Below, piece after piece: positions 37,078 to 45,932 of a stretch of 64,000 nucleotides of DNA. The notes under the pieces are model-generated. The model did no database searches. It saw only the letters and a list, made by a program, of their open reading frames with translations, and had not been told where the DNA came from. This stretch comes from Salibaculum griseiflavum (GTDB lineage: Bacteria; Pseudomonadota; Alphaproteobacteria; Rhodobacterales; Rhodobacteraceae). Both the position numbers and the translations under genes were made by a program. Where the stretch lies: contig NZ_QETF01000011.1 of NCBI RefSeq assembly GCF_003129565.1, positions 1 to 64,000 on the forward strand, written 5' to 3'. Numbering within the stretch: position 1 is the first letter of the stretch; the number at the start of each line of letters is the position of its first letter.

Positions 37078-38163
37078 CTAGCTGCGATGCGGGAAGACGA
37101 AACAGCGATCCCGGCGGATCATCAGCCAAAGGGCCGTGCCCGGCTTTGGCAAAAAGACCGACGGCACCGCCGCCTTGAGCACCGAGCCGTCATAGTCCAT
37201 CCGGAATTCCACGAGGCTTTCCGATCCCATGAAGCGCGCCCGTTCCACCACGCCGCGCGCCGGGGTGCCGTCCTGGGCGGTCGGGTTGGGTCCGCGTCCG
37301 TCGCGGTCGAAATCGATCTTCAGGTGCTGGGGCCGGATCACGATATCCAGCTCGGTACCGTCCGGCGTGCCGGGCGCAAGGAACTGTCCGAAGGCGGTCT
37401 CGGTCAGCGCGTTGCGCACGGTGCCCCGGATCACGTTGATATCACTGAAGAAGGCCGCGGCCTCCTTGTCGGCGGGGGCGTTGTAGACATTGTAGGGCGC
37501 GCCGCGCTGGACGATCTTGCCGTCGCGCATAAGCGCAATCTCGTCGGCCATGCGCATGGCCTCGGCCGGCTCATGCGTAACCAACAGCACCGCCGCCCCG
37601 GCCTCTTTCAGAAGGTCCAGGGTTTCGTCGCGGATGCCGTCGCGCAGCCTGTTGTCCAACCCGCTGAAGGGTTCGTCCATCAGCATGATCGAGGGTTTCG
37701 GCGCCAGGGCCCGGGCCAGCGCCACGCGCTGTTGTTCGCCGCCCGACAGCTCGTGCGGGTAATTGTCCGCATAGGCAAGCATCCCGACCTTCTCCAGCTG
37801 CGCCTCGGCCTGTTGCCGCAGGACGCCACGCGGGCCACGCAGCCCGAAGGCGACGTTCTGCGCAACGCTGAGATGCGGGAACAGCGCGAAATCCTGGAAC
37901 ATCAACCCGATGCCGCGCCCCTCGGGCGGAATACGATGAACGGTATCGCACAGCAACTTGCCATCGGCCCAGATTTCGCCGCGGTCCTGCATCTCGATGC
38001 CGGCGATCATGCGCAGCGTCGTGGACTTGCCACAGCCCGAGGGCCCCAGCAGGCAGGTCACCTGCCCCGGTTGCACCGCCAGGGAAACGTCATCGACGAC
38101 GCGCCGCCCCTGGTAGGACTTCACGAGCGACTTGATCTCCAGCCTTGGGGTCTTCGGTGCCAC
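37078..38163 (-). CDS. FbpC/PotA-type ABC import ATPase, orphan
   Basis: 361-residue ATPase with Walker A GPSGCGKSTT, Q-loop MFQDFALFPHLSV, signature LSGGEQQRVALARA and Walker B IMLMDEPFSGLD, followed by a TOBE-type regulatory domain at about 240-361. Closest in style to ferric-iron (FbpC) or similar importer ATPases. No permease or binding-protein gene is adjacent, so it presumably serves a transporter encoded elsewhere. Convergent with the YafY-type regulator. Confidence 0.85.
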   Translation of the reverse strand: MAPKTPRLEIKSLVKSYQGRRVVDDVSLAVQPGQVTCLLGPSGCGKSTTLRMIAGIEMQDRGEIWADGKLLCDTVHRIPPEGRGIGLMFQDFALFPHLSVAQNVAFGLRGPRGVLRQQAEAQLEKVGMLAYADNYPHELSGGEQQRVALARALAPKPSIMLMDEPFSGLDNRLRDGIRDETLDLLKEAGAAVLLVTHEPAEAMRMADEIALMRDGKIVQRGAPYNVYNAPADKEAAAFFSDINVIRGTVRNALTETAFGQFLAPGTPDGTELDIVIRPQHLKIDFDRDGRGPNPTAQDGTPARGVVERARFMGSESLVEFRMDYDGSVLKAAVPSVFLPKPGTALWLMIRRDRCFVFPHRS

Positions 38164-38236
38164 CTGCGCCTCATTCTCCGACCGAAAAAATCGGGTATCC
38201 GGGGGCAGATAGCAACCCGCGCCCCCGGGAACAAGG

Positions 38237-39016
38237 TCAAAGCGTGGCGTTCACCGCGCCACCGTCGAGCAGGATGTTCTGGCCGACGATGAAACCGGCC
38301 TTGTCGGAGCACAGAAAGGCGCACATGGCGCCGAACTCTTCCGCCGTCCCATAGCGGCGGGCGGGAATCGTGGCCTGACGCTGCGCCCGGGCCTCGTCCA
38401 TGGAGATGCCCTGCTGCTCGCTCACGCCGCGATCAAGGCTGTCGGCCCGGTCGGTGGCGTGAATGCCGGGCAGAAGGTTGTTGATCGTGACGCCATGGGG
38501 CGCCACCTGCCGCGACGTGCCGGCCACGTAGCCCGTCAGCCCCGCGCGCGCCGAATTGGACAGGCCCAGCACCGGGATCGGCGATTTCACCGATTGCGAG
38601 GTGATGTTCACCACCCGGCCCCAGCCGCGTTCCATCATCCCCGGCAACAGCGCCTTCATCAACGCGATCGGAGTCAGCATGTTGGCATCCAGGGCCGCGA
38701 TGAAATCGTCGCGGTCCCAATCCGTCCACAGGCCTGGCGGCGGGCCACCCGCATTTGTCACAAGGATATCAACATCCTGCGCCGCCTCGATCACCTGCGC
38801 CTGACCCTCTTGCGTGGTGATATCGGCCGCCACGGTCCTCACTTCGACCCCGTGGGCCGCGCGAATCTCGGCCGCCGCGGCCTCCAGCGCCTCGGTGCCG
38901 CGGGCGTTGATAACAAGGTTGACACCCTCCGCGGCCAGCGCCTCCGCACAGCCGCGTCCCAGCCCCTTGGACGCTGCGCAAACCAGCGCCCGCTTGCCCG
39001 TGATCCCGTAATTCAT
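38237..39016 (-). CDS. Atypical SDR-family oxidoreductase
   Basis: 259-residue FabG-like short-chain dehydrogenase with a cofactor loop (ASKGLGRG) and NAGG motif. The usual catalytic Y-x-x-x-K is replaced: in LGLSNSARAGLTG the Tyr position is Ser and the Lys position is Arg. This is a recognised divergent branch of the family with poorly known chemistry. The ATG at 39016 follows GGGAGAG; an open frame continues 99 bp upstream without signals. Divergent from the Hint-domain gene. Confidence 0.85.
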   Translation of the reverse strand: MNYGITGKRALVCAASKGLGRGCAEALAAEGVNLVINARGTEALEAAAAEIRAAHGVEVRTVAADITTQEGQAQVIEAAQDVDILVTNAGGPPPGLWTDWDRDDFIAALDANMLTPIALMKALLPGMMERGWGRVVNITSQSVKSPIPVLGLSNSARAGLTGYVAGTSRQVAPHGVTINNLLPGIHATDRADSLDRGVSEQQGISMDEARAQRQATIPARRYGTAEEFGAMCAFLCSDKAGFIVGQNILLDGGAVNATL

Positions 39017-39073
39017 CGGAACTCTCCCTTTCGTTGTGGCGTCGGTCGCAATCGCCCCGGATCGGGCAGATCG

Positions 39074-39103
39074 TTGACCTGCTTTCGCCCCAATCCTTAT
39101 GTA
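39074..39103 (+). promoter_or_regulatory. Candidate promoter for the Hint-domain gene
   Basis: TTGACC (39074-39079) and TATGTA (39098-39103) are separated by 18 bp, about 40 bp upstream of the start codon. The match to sigma-70 consensus is reasonable (5/6 and 4/6). Confidence 0.4.
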
Positions 39104-39143
39104 GTGTGAGGGCAATTCACCAGAACCATGTTATCGAGGATTC

Positions 39144-40148
39144 ATGTCCACACGCGCCAGCCACACGATCCCGGTTTATCCCTGCGACGGGTTTCGCGTC
39201 AGCTATGGTGTGGCCGAGGGCGATCCGATTTCCTTCATGGAAGAGCTGGTGATGGACGACATCTACCAGCTGTCGAAATCCGCGCGGCGGGTTTCGCTGG
39301 CCTATCGCCCCGACCCGGAAAACCGGTGCTTCCGGATCGAGGACGGTTCGGAAACGGGCGGCGTTGGAAATGCGCTCTACCTCGATTGCTGCCTGACCTT
39401 CATGGCCAGCGACGGCACGACACTCGAAGCCATCGTCCTGGTCGAGGTCGAGGACGGGGACGCGGCCGATATCTACCTGCTGCCCCTGGCCACGCTGGCG
39501 GTCGAAAGCGATTACCGCCTTGTCGGTGCGGATCGCGAAGGCGCGCAAGCCAAGTTCGGCGAGGTCGCCTTTTGCAGCTTTGCCCGCGGCACGCATATCA
39601 CGCTCGCGTCCGGTGCGCAGGTGCCCATCGAAGCCCTTGATGTCGGCGACAAGGTCCTGACGCGCGACAGCGGCCCTCAGGAGATTCGCTGGATCGGGCA
39701 GACGACCCTGCGCGCAGTCGGAGATTTCGCCCCGGTGGTGATCCGCGAAGGCGCGCTGTTCAACACCCGCGACCTGCTCCTGTCGCCCGAGCATCGCCTC
39801 TTCATCTACCAGCGCCAGGACGACTTTGGCGTGGGCCGGGCCGAAGTCCTGGTCAAGGTCCGCCACCTCATCAACGGCGAGACCGTCTATCAACGCGATG
39901 GCGGCTTCGTCGATTACTTCCAGCTTCTCTTCGACGATCACCAGATCATCTATGCCGAAGGCATCGCCGCAGAGACCCTGTTGGTCGACAGCCGCACGCG
40001 CGCCGCCCTGCCCGGCGACCTGGCCGCACGGCTGGGAGACAACCTGCCCGGGCACGAGGGTCGACCACACCTGGATTTCGAAGTTCAGGAGGACGTCGTG
40101 CGCGCGCCCGATGCGGTCGACAGGCTCAGACGCGCCTCGTCGAGCTAA
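39144..40148 (+). CDS. Hint (Hedgehog/intein) domain protein
   Basis: 334-residue protein. Residues 1-143 form an unassigned beta-rich N-terminal domain. A Hint_2-type domain starts at Cys144 (FCSFARGTHITLASG) and shows ALDVGDKVLTRDSGPQEIRWIG, LSPEHRLFIYQ (His 217) and DDHQIIYAEGIAAETL. The intein C-terminal His-Asn junction is not visible, so protein splicing is unlikely; autocleavage at Cys144 is possible. Such proteins are abundant in Rhodobacteraceae, usually with unknown function. CGAGGA precedes the ATG. No signal peptide. Confidence 0.88.
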   Translation: MSTRASHTIPVYPCDGFRVSYGVAEGDPISFMEELVMDDIYQLSKSARRVSLAYRPDPENRCFRIEDGSETGGVGNALYLDCCLTFMASDGTTLEAIVLVEVEDGDAADIYLLPLATLAVESDYRLVGADREGAQAKFGEVAFCSFARGTHITLASGAQVPIEALDVGDKVLTRDSGPQEIRWIGQTTLRAVGDFAPVVIREGALFNTRDLLLSPEHRLFIYQRQDDFGVGRAEVLVKVRHLINGETVYQRDGGFVDYFQLLFDDHQIIYAEGIAAETLLVDSRTRAALPGDLAARLGDNLPGHEGRPHLDFEVQEDVVRAPDAVDRLRRASSS

Positions 40149-40184
40149 GTTGCCCTTTTCCGTGGCGCGGGCTATGGGAGCGCC

Positions 40185-41780
40185 ATGACAAATCGCCCCG
40201 ATCTTCCGCCCGAAATCGCCCGCCGCCGGACCTTTGCGATCATCTCGCATCCCGACGCCGGCAAGACGACCCTGACCGAGAAATTCCTGCTTTACGGCGG
40301 CGCCATCCAGATGGCCGGACAGGTGCGCGCCAAGGGCGAAGCGCGGCGCACCCGGTCGGACTTCATGCAGATGGAGAAGGACCGTGGCATTTCCGTTTCG
40401 GCCTCGGCGATGTCGTTCGATTACAAGGACTTCCGATACAATCTTGTGGATACCCCCGGCCACTCGGACTTTTCCGAGGACACCTATCGGACACTGACAG
40501 CGGTGGACGCCGCCGTCATGGTCATCGACGGCGCCAAGGGTGTGGAGAGTCAGACCAGAAAACTCTTTGAAGTCTGCAGGTTGCGCGACCTTCCTATCCT
40601 GACCTTCTGCAACAAGATGGACCGCGAAAGCCGCGAGACCTTCGAGATCGTGGACGAGATCCAGGAAAACCTCGCCATCGACGTCACCCCGGCCAGCTGG
40701 CCCATTGGCATGGGCCGGGATTTCATCGGCTGCTACGACCTGCTGCGCGATCGTTTGGAGCTGATGGACCGCGCCGACCGCAACAAGGTCGCGGAAAGCA
40801 TTGAAATCAATGGGCTTGATGACCCCAAGCTGGCCGAACACGTGCCCGCCCACCTGCTGGAGCCGTTCCTGGAAGAGATCGAGATGGCGCGGGAATTGCT
40901 GCCGCCGCTGGATGTGCAGGCGGTGCTGGATGGCACCATGACACCGATCTGGTTCGGCTCGGCGATCAACTCCTTCGGGGTCAAGGAACTGATGGAAGGG
41001 ATCGGCGATTTCGGTCCGGAGCCGCAACCAACCAGCGCCACCCCACGCCAGATTTCCCCCGAGGAAACAAAGGTTTCCGGCTTTGTCTTCAAAGTCCAGG
41101 CGAACATGGACCCCAAGCATCGCGACCGGGTGGCCTTTGTCCGACTGGCCTCGGGCCACTTCAACCGCGGCATGAAGCTGACCCATGTCCGCACGAAGAA
41201 GCCGATGGCGATTTCAAACCCGGTCCTGTTCCTGGCTTCGGACCGGGAACTGGCCGAGGAGGCCTGGGCCGGCGATATCATCGGCATCCCCAACCACGGG
41301 CAATTGCGCATCGGCGATACCCTGACCGAGGGCGAGGCACTCAAGGTCACGGGCATCCCCTCTTTCGCGCCCGAACTGCTGCAAGGCGTGCGGGCGGGCG
41401 ATCCGATGAAAGCCAAGCACCTGGAAAAGGCGCTGATGCAATTTGCCGAGGAAGGCGCGGCCAAGGTCTTCAAGCCGATGATCGGGTCGGGCTTCATCGT
41501 CGGCGTCGTGGGCCAGCTGCAATTCGAGGTGCTGGGCAGCCGGATCGAGATGGAATACGGCCTGCCCGTCCGGTTCGAGGCTTCGCAATTCACCAGCGCA
41601 AGATGGGTGCACGGCCCCAAGGACGCGGTGGAGAAATTCGCCCAGGCCAACAAGCAGCATATCAGCTACGACAATGACGGCGACGTGGTCTACATGACCC
41701 GCCTGCAATGGGATATCGACCGGGTCGAACGGGACTATCCGGAGATCACCCTGTCGGCCACCAAGGAGATGATGGTCTAG
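40185..41780 (+). CDS. prfC: Peptide chain release factor 3
   Basis: 531-residue translational GTPase that recycles RF1/RF2 from the ribosome. G1 is SHPDAGKTTLTEK, G3 DTPGHSDFSEDTYR and G4 NKMDRE, all diagnostic of RF3; domains II and III follow. Normal length. It begins 36 bp after the Hint-domain gene but is unrelated in function. Confidence 0.97.
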   Translation: MTNRPDLPPEIARRRTFAIISHPDAGKTTLTEKFLLYGGAIQMAGQVRAKGEARRTRSDFMQMEKDRGISVSASAMSFDYKDFRYNLVDTPGHSDFSEDTYRTLTAVDAAVMVIDGAKGVESQTRKLFEVCRLRDLPILTFCNKMDRESRETFEIVDEIQENLAIDVTPASWPIGMGRDFIGCYDLLRDRLELMDRADRNKVAESIEINGLDDPKLAEHVPAHLLEPFLEEIEMARELLPPLDVQAVLDGTMTPIWFGSAINSFGVKELMEGIGDFGPEPQPTSATPRQISPEETKVSGFVFKVQANMDPKHRDRVAFVRLASGHFNRGMKLTHVRTKKPMAISNPVLFLASDRELAEEAWAGDIIGIPNHGQLRIGDTLTEGEALKVTGIPSFAPELLQGVRAGDPMKAKHLEKALMQFAEEGAAKVFKPMIGSGFIVGVVGQLQFEVLGSRIEMEYGLPVRFEASQFTSARWVHGPKDAVEKFAQANKQHISYDNDGDVVYMTRLQWDIDRVERDYPEITLSATKEMMV

Positions 41781-41981
41781 CGTCGCGCGTCCGGGCGGCG
41801 CCGCGCCCATGGTTCGCCCGGGGCCAGACCTGGGTCAAGGGGCGAAACAGTCGATTTCCTTGACCTTTCCCCTCCCGGGGCGTATGCCCAGCGCACCAAG
41901 ACGCTCCGGCAATACGGCCGGGCGGGCCGCGTGTGTATCTGCGGCCGTCTCAAAACGCCGCATCCGCGCGAAAGGCTTGAT

Positions 41982-43424
41982 TTGACAAAATTTTCCGACC
42001 TGAAACTTGACCCCAAGGTCCTCAAGGCCATTGAGGAAACCGGGTATGAAACCCCCACCCCGATCCAGGCTGGCGCGATTCCACCCGCGCTGGAAGGCCG
42101 CGATGTGCTGGGCATCGCCCAGACCGGCACTGGCAAGACCGCCAGTTTCACCTTGCCGATGATCACCATGCTCAAGCGGGGACGCGCCCGGGCGCGTATG
42201 CCGCGCAGCCTGGTCCTGTGCCCGACGCGCGAACTGGCCGCGCAGGTCGCCGAGAACTTCGACACCTATGCCAAACACACGAAGCTGACCAAGGCGCTGC
42301 TGATCGGCGGCGTCAGCTTCAAGGAACAGGACCAGCTCATCGACAAGGGCGTCGATGTGCTGATCGCAACGCCGGGTCGCCTTCTGGACCATTTCGAGCG
42401 CGGCAAGCTGATCCTGTCCGACGTCAAGGTCATGGTCGTTGACGAGGCCGACCGGATGCTCGACATGGGGTTCATCCCGGATATCGAGAAGATCTTCGGA
42501 CTGACGCCCTTTACCCGCCAGACGCTGTTCTTCTCGGCCACCATGGCCTCGGAAATCGAGCGGATCACCAGCACCTTCCTGTCGAACCCCGCCCGGATCG
42601 AGGTGGCCCGTCAGGCCACCGCGTCGGAGACGATCGAACAGGGCGTGGTGATGTTCAAAGGCTCGCGCCGCGACCGGGCCGACAGCGAAAAGCGCAAGCT
42701 GCTGCGCGCGTTGATCGACGCCGAAGGCGAGACATGCACCAACGCCATCATCTTCTGCAATCGAAAGATGGACGTGGATGTCGTGGCCAAGTCATTGAAG
42801 AAATACGGTTATGACGCCGCGCCGATCCATGGCGACCTGGACCAGTCCCAGCGCACCAAGACGCTGGAAGGATTCCGCGAGGGCACGATTCGCCTGTTGG
42901 TCGCCTCGGACGTGGCCGCACGGGGGCTGGATATTCCGGCCGTCAGCCACGTGTTCAATTTCGACGTGCCCAGCCATGCCGAGGACTACGTGCACCGCAT
43001 CGGCCGGACCGGCCGTGCCGGACGCTCTGGCAAGGCCGTGATGATCTGCAACCCGCGCGACGAGAAGTATTTCGAAGCGGTGGAGAAGCTCCTGGAAAAG
43101 GAAATCCCACGGATCGAGAACCCGCTGGCTCAGGGCAAACCGGAGCAGGTGCAAGAAGATGCGCCCGCCGAGGAAAAGCCCAAGCGCAGCCGTTCGCGGT
43201 CGCGCAAGAAGGACGAGGCGCCCACGGCGGATGCCGCCCCTAAGACCGATACTCCAAAGTCTGAGCCGAAGGCGGACGCCAAGCCCGAAGAAAAGAAGAC
43301 CGACAACCGCACCAAGCGAGGGCGCGGCGGGCGTGGGCGCGACCGTGACGACCAGGTCGTCGGCATGGGCGAAGATGCCCCCAGCTTCATCCTGAAAAGC
43401 TTTGCCGAACGCCGCGCCGGCTAG
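41982..43424 (+). CDS. DEAD-box RNA helicase, RhlE-like
   Basis: 480-residue ATP-dependent RNA helicase. Q-motif GYETPTPIQ, motif I AQTGTGKT, DEAD box in VVDEADRMLDMGF, SAT, and HRIGRTGRAGR are intact. The C-terminus (about 390-480) is a charged Lys/Glu/Pro/Arg-rich tail ending in an RGRGGRGRDRD-type RNA-binding stretch. I favour the TTG at 41982 as start because LTKFSDLKLDPKVL fits family N-termini; an ATG 51 bp upstream would add an unrelated, cysteine-containing extension. Cold adaptation and ribosome assembly are common roles of this group. Confidence 0.9.
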   Translation: MTKFSDLKLDPKVLKAIEETGYETPTPIQAGAIPPALEGRDVLGIAQTGTGKTASFTLPMITMLKRGRARARMPRSLVLCPTRELAAQVAENFDTYAKHTKLTKALLIGGVSFKEQDQLIDKGVDVLIATPGRLLDHFERGKLILSDVKVMVVDEADRMLDMGFIPDIEKIFGLTPFTRQTLFFSATMASEIERITSTFLSNPARIEVARQATASETIEQGVVMFKGSRRDRADSEKRKLLRALIDAEGETCTNAIIFCNRKMDVDVVAKSLKKYGYDAAPIHGDLDQSQRTKTLEGFREGTIRLLVASDVAARGLDIPAVSHVFNFDVPSHAEDYVHRIGRTGRAGRSGKAVMICNPRDEKYFEAVEKLLEKEIPRIENPLAQGKPEQVQEDAPAEEKPKRSRSRSRKKDEAPTADAAPKTDTPKSEPKADAKPEEKKTDNRTKRGRGGRGRDRDDQVVGMGEDAPSFILKSFAERRAG

Positions 43425-43429
43425 AAGGG

Positions 43430-43471
43430 ACATTCCAGAATTTAAGCCCCTTCGGGCAAATTCTGGAATGT
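43430..43471. repeat. Dispersed intergenic palindrome, copy 2 (perfect hairpin)
   Basis: ACATTCCAGAATTT (43430-43443) and its exact complement (43458-43471) form a perfect 14-bp stem, with an inner GCCC-CTTC-GGGC stem-loop. It fills the gap between the convergent helicase and RNase J genes. It shares ATTCCAGAA, GCCCC and GCAAATTCTGG with the element at 18272-18320. A transcript-end or processing site is likely from its position; there is no T-run. Confidence 0.6.
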
Positions 43472-43480
43472 TGTCTGCGC

Positions 43481-45142
43481 CTAGCTCAACCGGCTGATCA
43501 CAACCGTGACTTCGGGCTTCTTGCCGATCTCGTTCTCGGTGGTTCGCCGACACAGGATACGCAGGTCCTTCTCAAGGGTCTCGTCATCGCGCAGGACCTT
43601 GGCGTCAGCCCTCTGCAGCCAACCGCCAAGCGCATTTTCCAGCGTTTCGACCAGGTCCGCATTGTTGCGCCCGGTTTCGGGCAGGCCCATCAGCTCGCAC
43701 CAAGGGTCGCCCAGCGGCTCGTTTTCCTCGTCAAGGATCAGCGTGACCGTGACATGGCCATTCAGCGCCATGCGGATACGGTCCCGGATGATGCCGTCGA
43801 ACTGGCCCACATGGGCACGGCCATCCAGGTAGACGCGGCCGGTTTCGATGAACTCGACCGGCTGCCCCGCCCCGATATCGACCATGGTGCCATTCACGGC
43901 CAGAACCCCCGGATAGTCGTTTTCTCCGGCCAATTTCACATGTTCACGCAGGTGGCGGTGTTCGCCATGCATGGGGATCACCTTCTCGGGGTGGCAGATC
44001 TCGTGCATCGTCTTCAGGTCAGGCCGGTTGGCATGGCCCGACACGTGGTAAAGACCGGAACTGTCGTCGATCACGTCCACGCCCATTTCCGAGAACTGGT
44101 TCATGATCCGGATCACGCCGCGTTCATTGCCGGGGATCGTCTTGGAGGAAAACAGGAACGTGTCCCCTTCCTTCAACCGCAGTCCCATATATTTGCCATT
44201 GGCCAGTTGGGCACTGGCGGCGCGGCGTTCGCCCTGGCTGCCGGTGACCAGCAGCAGGAGGTTCTCGCGCGGGATGCTCTTGGCGTCCTCGGGGCTGACC
44301 ACCTTGGGGAAATCGTCAAGGATGCCGGTCTCGACCGCCGCCTCGATCATCCGGCGCATGGCCCGACCCAGCAGGCAGACCGACCGGCCCGCAGCCACGG
44401 CGGCCTGGGCAATCGTTCGCACCCGGCTGATATTGGAGGCAAAGGTCGTGGCGACCACCATGCCCGGCTGGGCCTTCATCAGCTTCTCGATCTCGGGGCC
44501 AACGCTGGCCTCGGACCGGCCGGGATGGTCGGAAAAGACATTGGTGCTGTCACAGACCAGCGCCTTGACGCCCGGTTCAGCCACCTGGGCCCAAAGCGTC
44601 CGGTCAAAGGGTTCGCCCACGCCGGGGGTCTCGTCGATCTTGAAATCGCCGGTATGCACAACGCGGCCGGCGGGCGTGTCGATCACCAGGCCCGAGCTTT
44701 CCGGGATCGAATGGCTGATCGGCACGAACCCAACGGTGAAGGGCCCTGCCGTGACCGCCTCGGGCCAGGCCTCGACTGTGCGCACGCTTTGTTCGGAATA
44801 GCCGTGCTCGTCCATCTTGCGCCGCGCGATATTGGCGGTAAAGGCGCGGGCATGAATCGGCGCACCCAGCTTTTCCCACAGGTGGCCCACCGCACCGACA
44901 TGGTCTTCGTGGGCATGGGTGATGAAGATCGCCTCAATCCGGTCCTTGCGGGCCTCGAGCCAGGAAATATCGGGAAAGATCAGGTCGACCCCCGGCGTCG
45001 TGTCCATGTCCGGGAAGGTCACGCCCAGATCGACGACGATCAGGCGCTCCTCGTCCGGCTTGCCATATCCGTAGACATAGCAATTCATCCCGATCTCCCC
45101 CGCGCCGCCGAGGGGAAGATAGATCAATCTTTCGCTGCTCAT
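43481..45142 (-). CDS. rnj: Ribonuclease J
   Basis: 553-residue metallo-beta-lactamase/beta-CASP ribonuclease for mRNA decay and rRNA maturation. The zinc motif is ITHAHEDHVGAVGHL, further ligands lie in HSIPESSGL and HTGDFKIDE, and the beta-CASP part includes VTGSQGERRAA. It is the last gene of the minus-strand nuo-birA-coaX run, 2 bp after coaX, and is convergent with the DEAD-box helicase, another RNA enzyme. Confidence 0.95.
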   Translation of the reverse strand: MSSERLIYLPLGGAGEIGMNCYVYGYGKPDEERLIVVDLGVTFPDMDTTPGVDLIFPDISWLEARKDRIEAIFITHAHEDHVGAVGHLWEKLGAPIHARAFTANIARRKMDEHGYSEQSVRTVEAWPEAVTAGPFTVGFVPISHSIPESSGLVIDTPAGRVVHTGDFKIDETPGVGEPFDRTLWAQVAEPGVKALVCDSTNVFSDHPGRSEASVGPEIEKLMKAQPGMVVATTFASNISRVRTIAQAAVAAGRSVCLLGRAMRRMIEAAVETGILDDFPKVVSPEDAKSIPRENLLLLVTGSQGERRAASAQLANGKYMGLRLKEGDTFLFSSKTIPGNERGVIRIMNQFSEMGVDVIDDSSGLYHVSGHANRPDLKTMHEICHPEKVIPMHGEHRHLREHVKLAGENDYPGVLAVNGTMVDIGAGQPVEFIETGRVYLDGRAHVGQFDGIIRDRIRMALNGHVTVTLILDEENEPLGDPWCELMGLPETGRNNADLVETLENALGGWLQRADAKVLRDDETLEKDLRILCRRTTENEIGKKPEVTVVISRLS

Positions 45143-45144
45143 GT

Positions 45145-45918
45145 TCAGGTAGTTTCCTTGTTATAGCGATGGATGACCGTCAGGCCATGCATGGTCAGGT
45201 CGTCTTCGACCGTATCAAATAGCGCCTCGCCCGTGCTGAACAACGGGGCGAGACCGCCCGTTCCTATGACTTTCATCGGGCGGCCATATTCGCCCCTGAT
45301 CCGGTTGCAGATGCCGTTCACGAGGCCGACATAGCCCCAGAAGACACCCGATTGCATGCAATCCACGGTGTTGGTGCCGATCACATGCGGCGGTTTGGTC
45401 ACGTCCACATGGGGCAGCGCGGCGGCGGCGCTGTGTAGCGCCTCTAGGCTCAGGTTGACGCCCGGGGCGATCACGCCGCCCACATAGGCCCCGTCGCTCG
45501 CCACCACGTCAAAGGTCGTGGCTGTCCCGAAATCCACAACGATCAGGTCACCGCCATGCCGGTCAAATGCCCCCGCGGTATTCACGAGCCGGTCCGGCCC
45601 GATCGACGTGCCCTCGTCCACGCGCGGCGGGATTGGCAAGGCGCATTCGGGTTTGCCGACCACGATGGGGCGGCAGCCGAAGAACCTGTCGGCGAAGACG
45701 CGCAGGTTGAAGACCACGCGCGGCACGGTCGAGCTGATGATGACATCCGTAATGTCAGGATCGATCCTGTAGTGGTTCAGCAGGGTCGAAAACCAGGTGA
45801 AATAGGCATCGGCCGTGCGCGCGTGATGGGTGCTTGTGCGCAGGGTGCAGAGGAATCTCTCGCCATCCCAGAGGGCAAAGACCGTGTTCGTGTTGCCGCA
45901 GTCGATACAGAGAAGCAT
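45145..45918 (-). CDS. coaX: Type III pantothenate kinase
   Basis: 257-residue first enzyme of coenzyme A synthesis, type III. The phosphate-binding DCGNTNT motif is at the N-terminus and GPDRLVN in the middle, with VDFGTATTFDVV as the second actin-like phosphate loop. I start at the ATG at 45918 (MLLCIDCGNTN); an in-frame start six codons upstream is possible. 14 bp after birA. The birA-coaX-rnj order behind nuoN is common in Rhodobacterales. Confidence 0.96.
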   Translation of the reverse strand: MLLCIDCGNTNTVFALWDGERFLCTLRTSTHHARTADAYFTWFSTLLNHYRIDPDITDVIISSTVPRVVFNLRVFADRFFGCRPIVVGKPECALPIPPRVDEGTSIGPDRLVNTAGAFDRHGGDLIVVDFGTATTFDVVASDGAYVGGVIAPGVNLSLEALHSAAAALPHVDVTKPPHVIGTNTVDCMQSGVFWGYVGLVNGICNRIRGEYGRPMKVIGTGGLAPLFSTGEALFDTVEDDLTMHGLTVIHRYNKETT

Positions 45919-45932
45919 ACGCGTTTCGCCTT

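Noticed and set aside
39144-40148. Intein inside a host protein
   Set aside because: The Hint domain lacks the C-terminal His-Asn splice block and no split host protein surrounds it.
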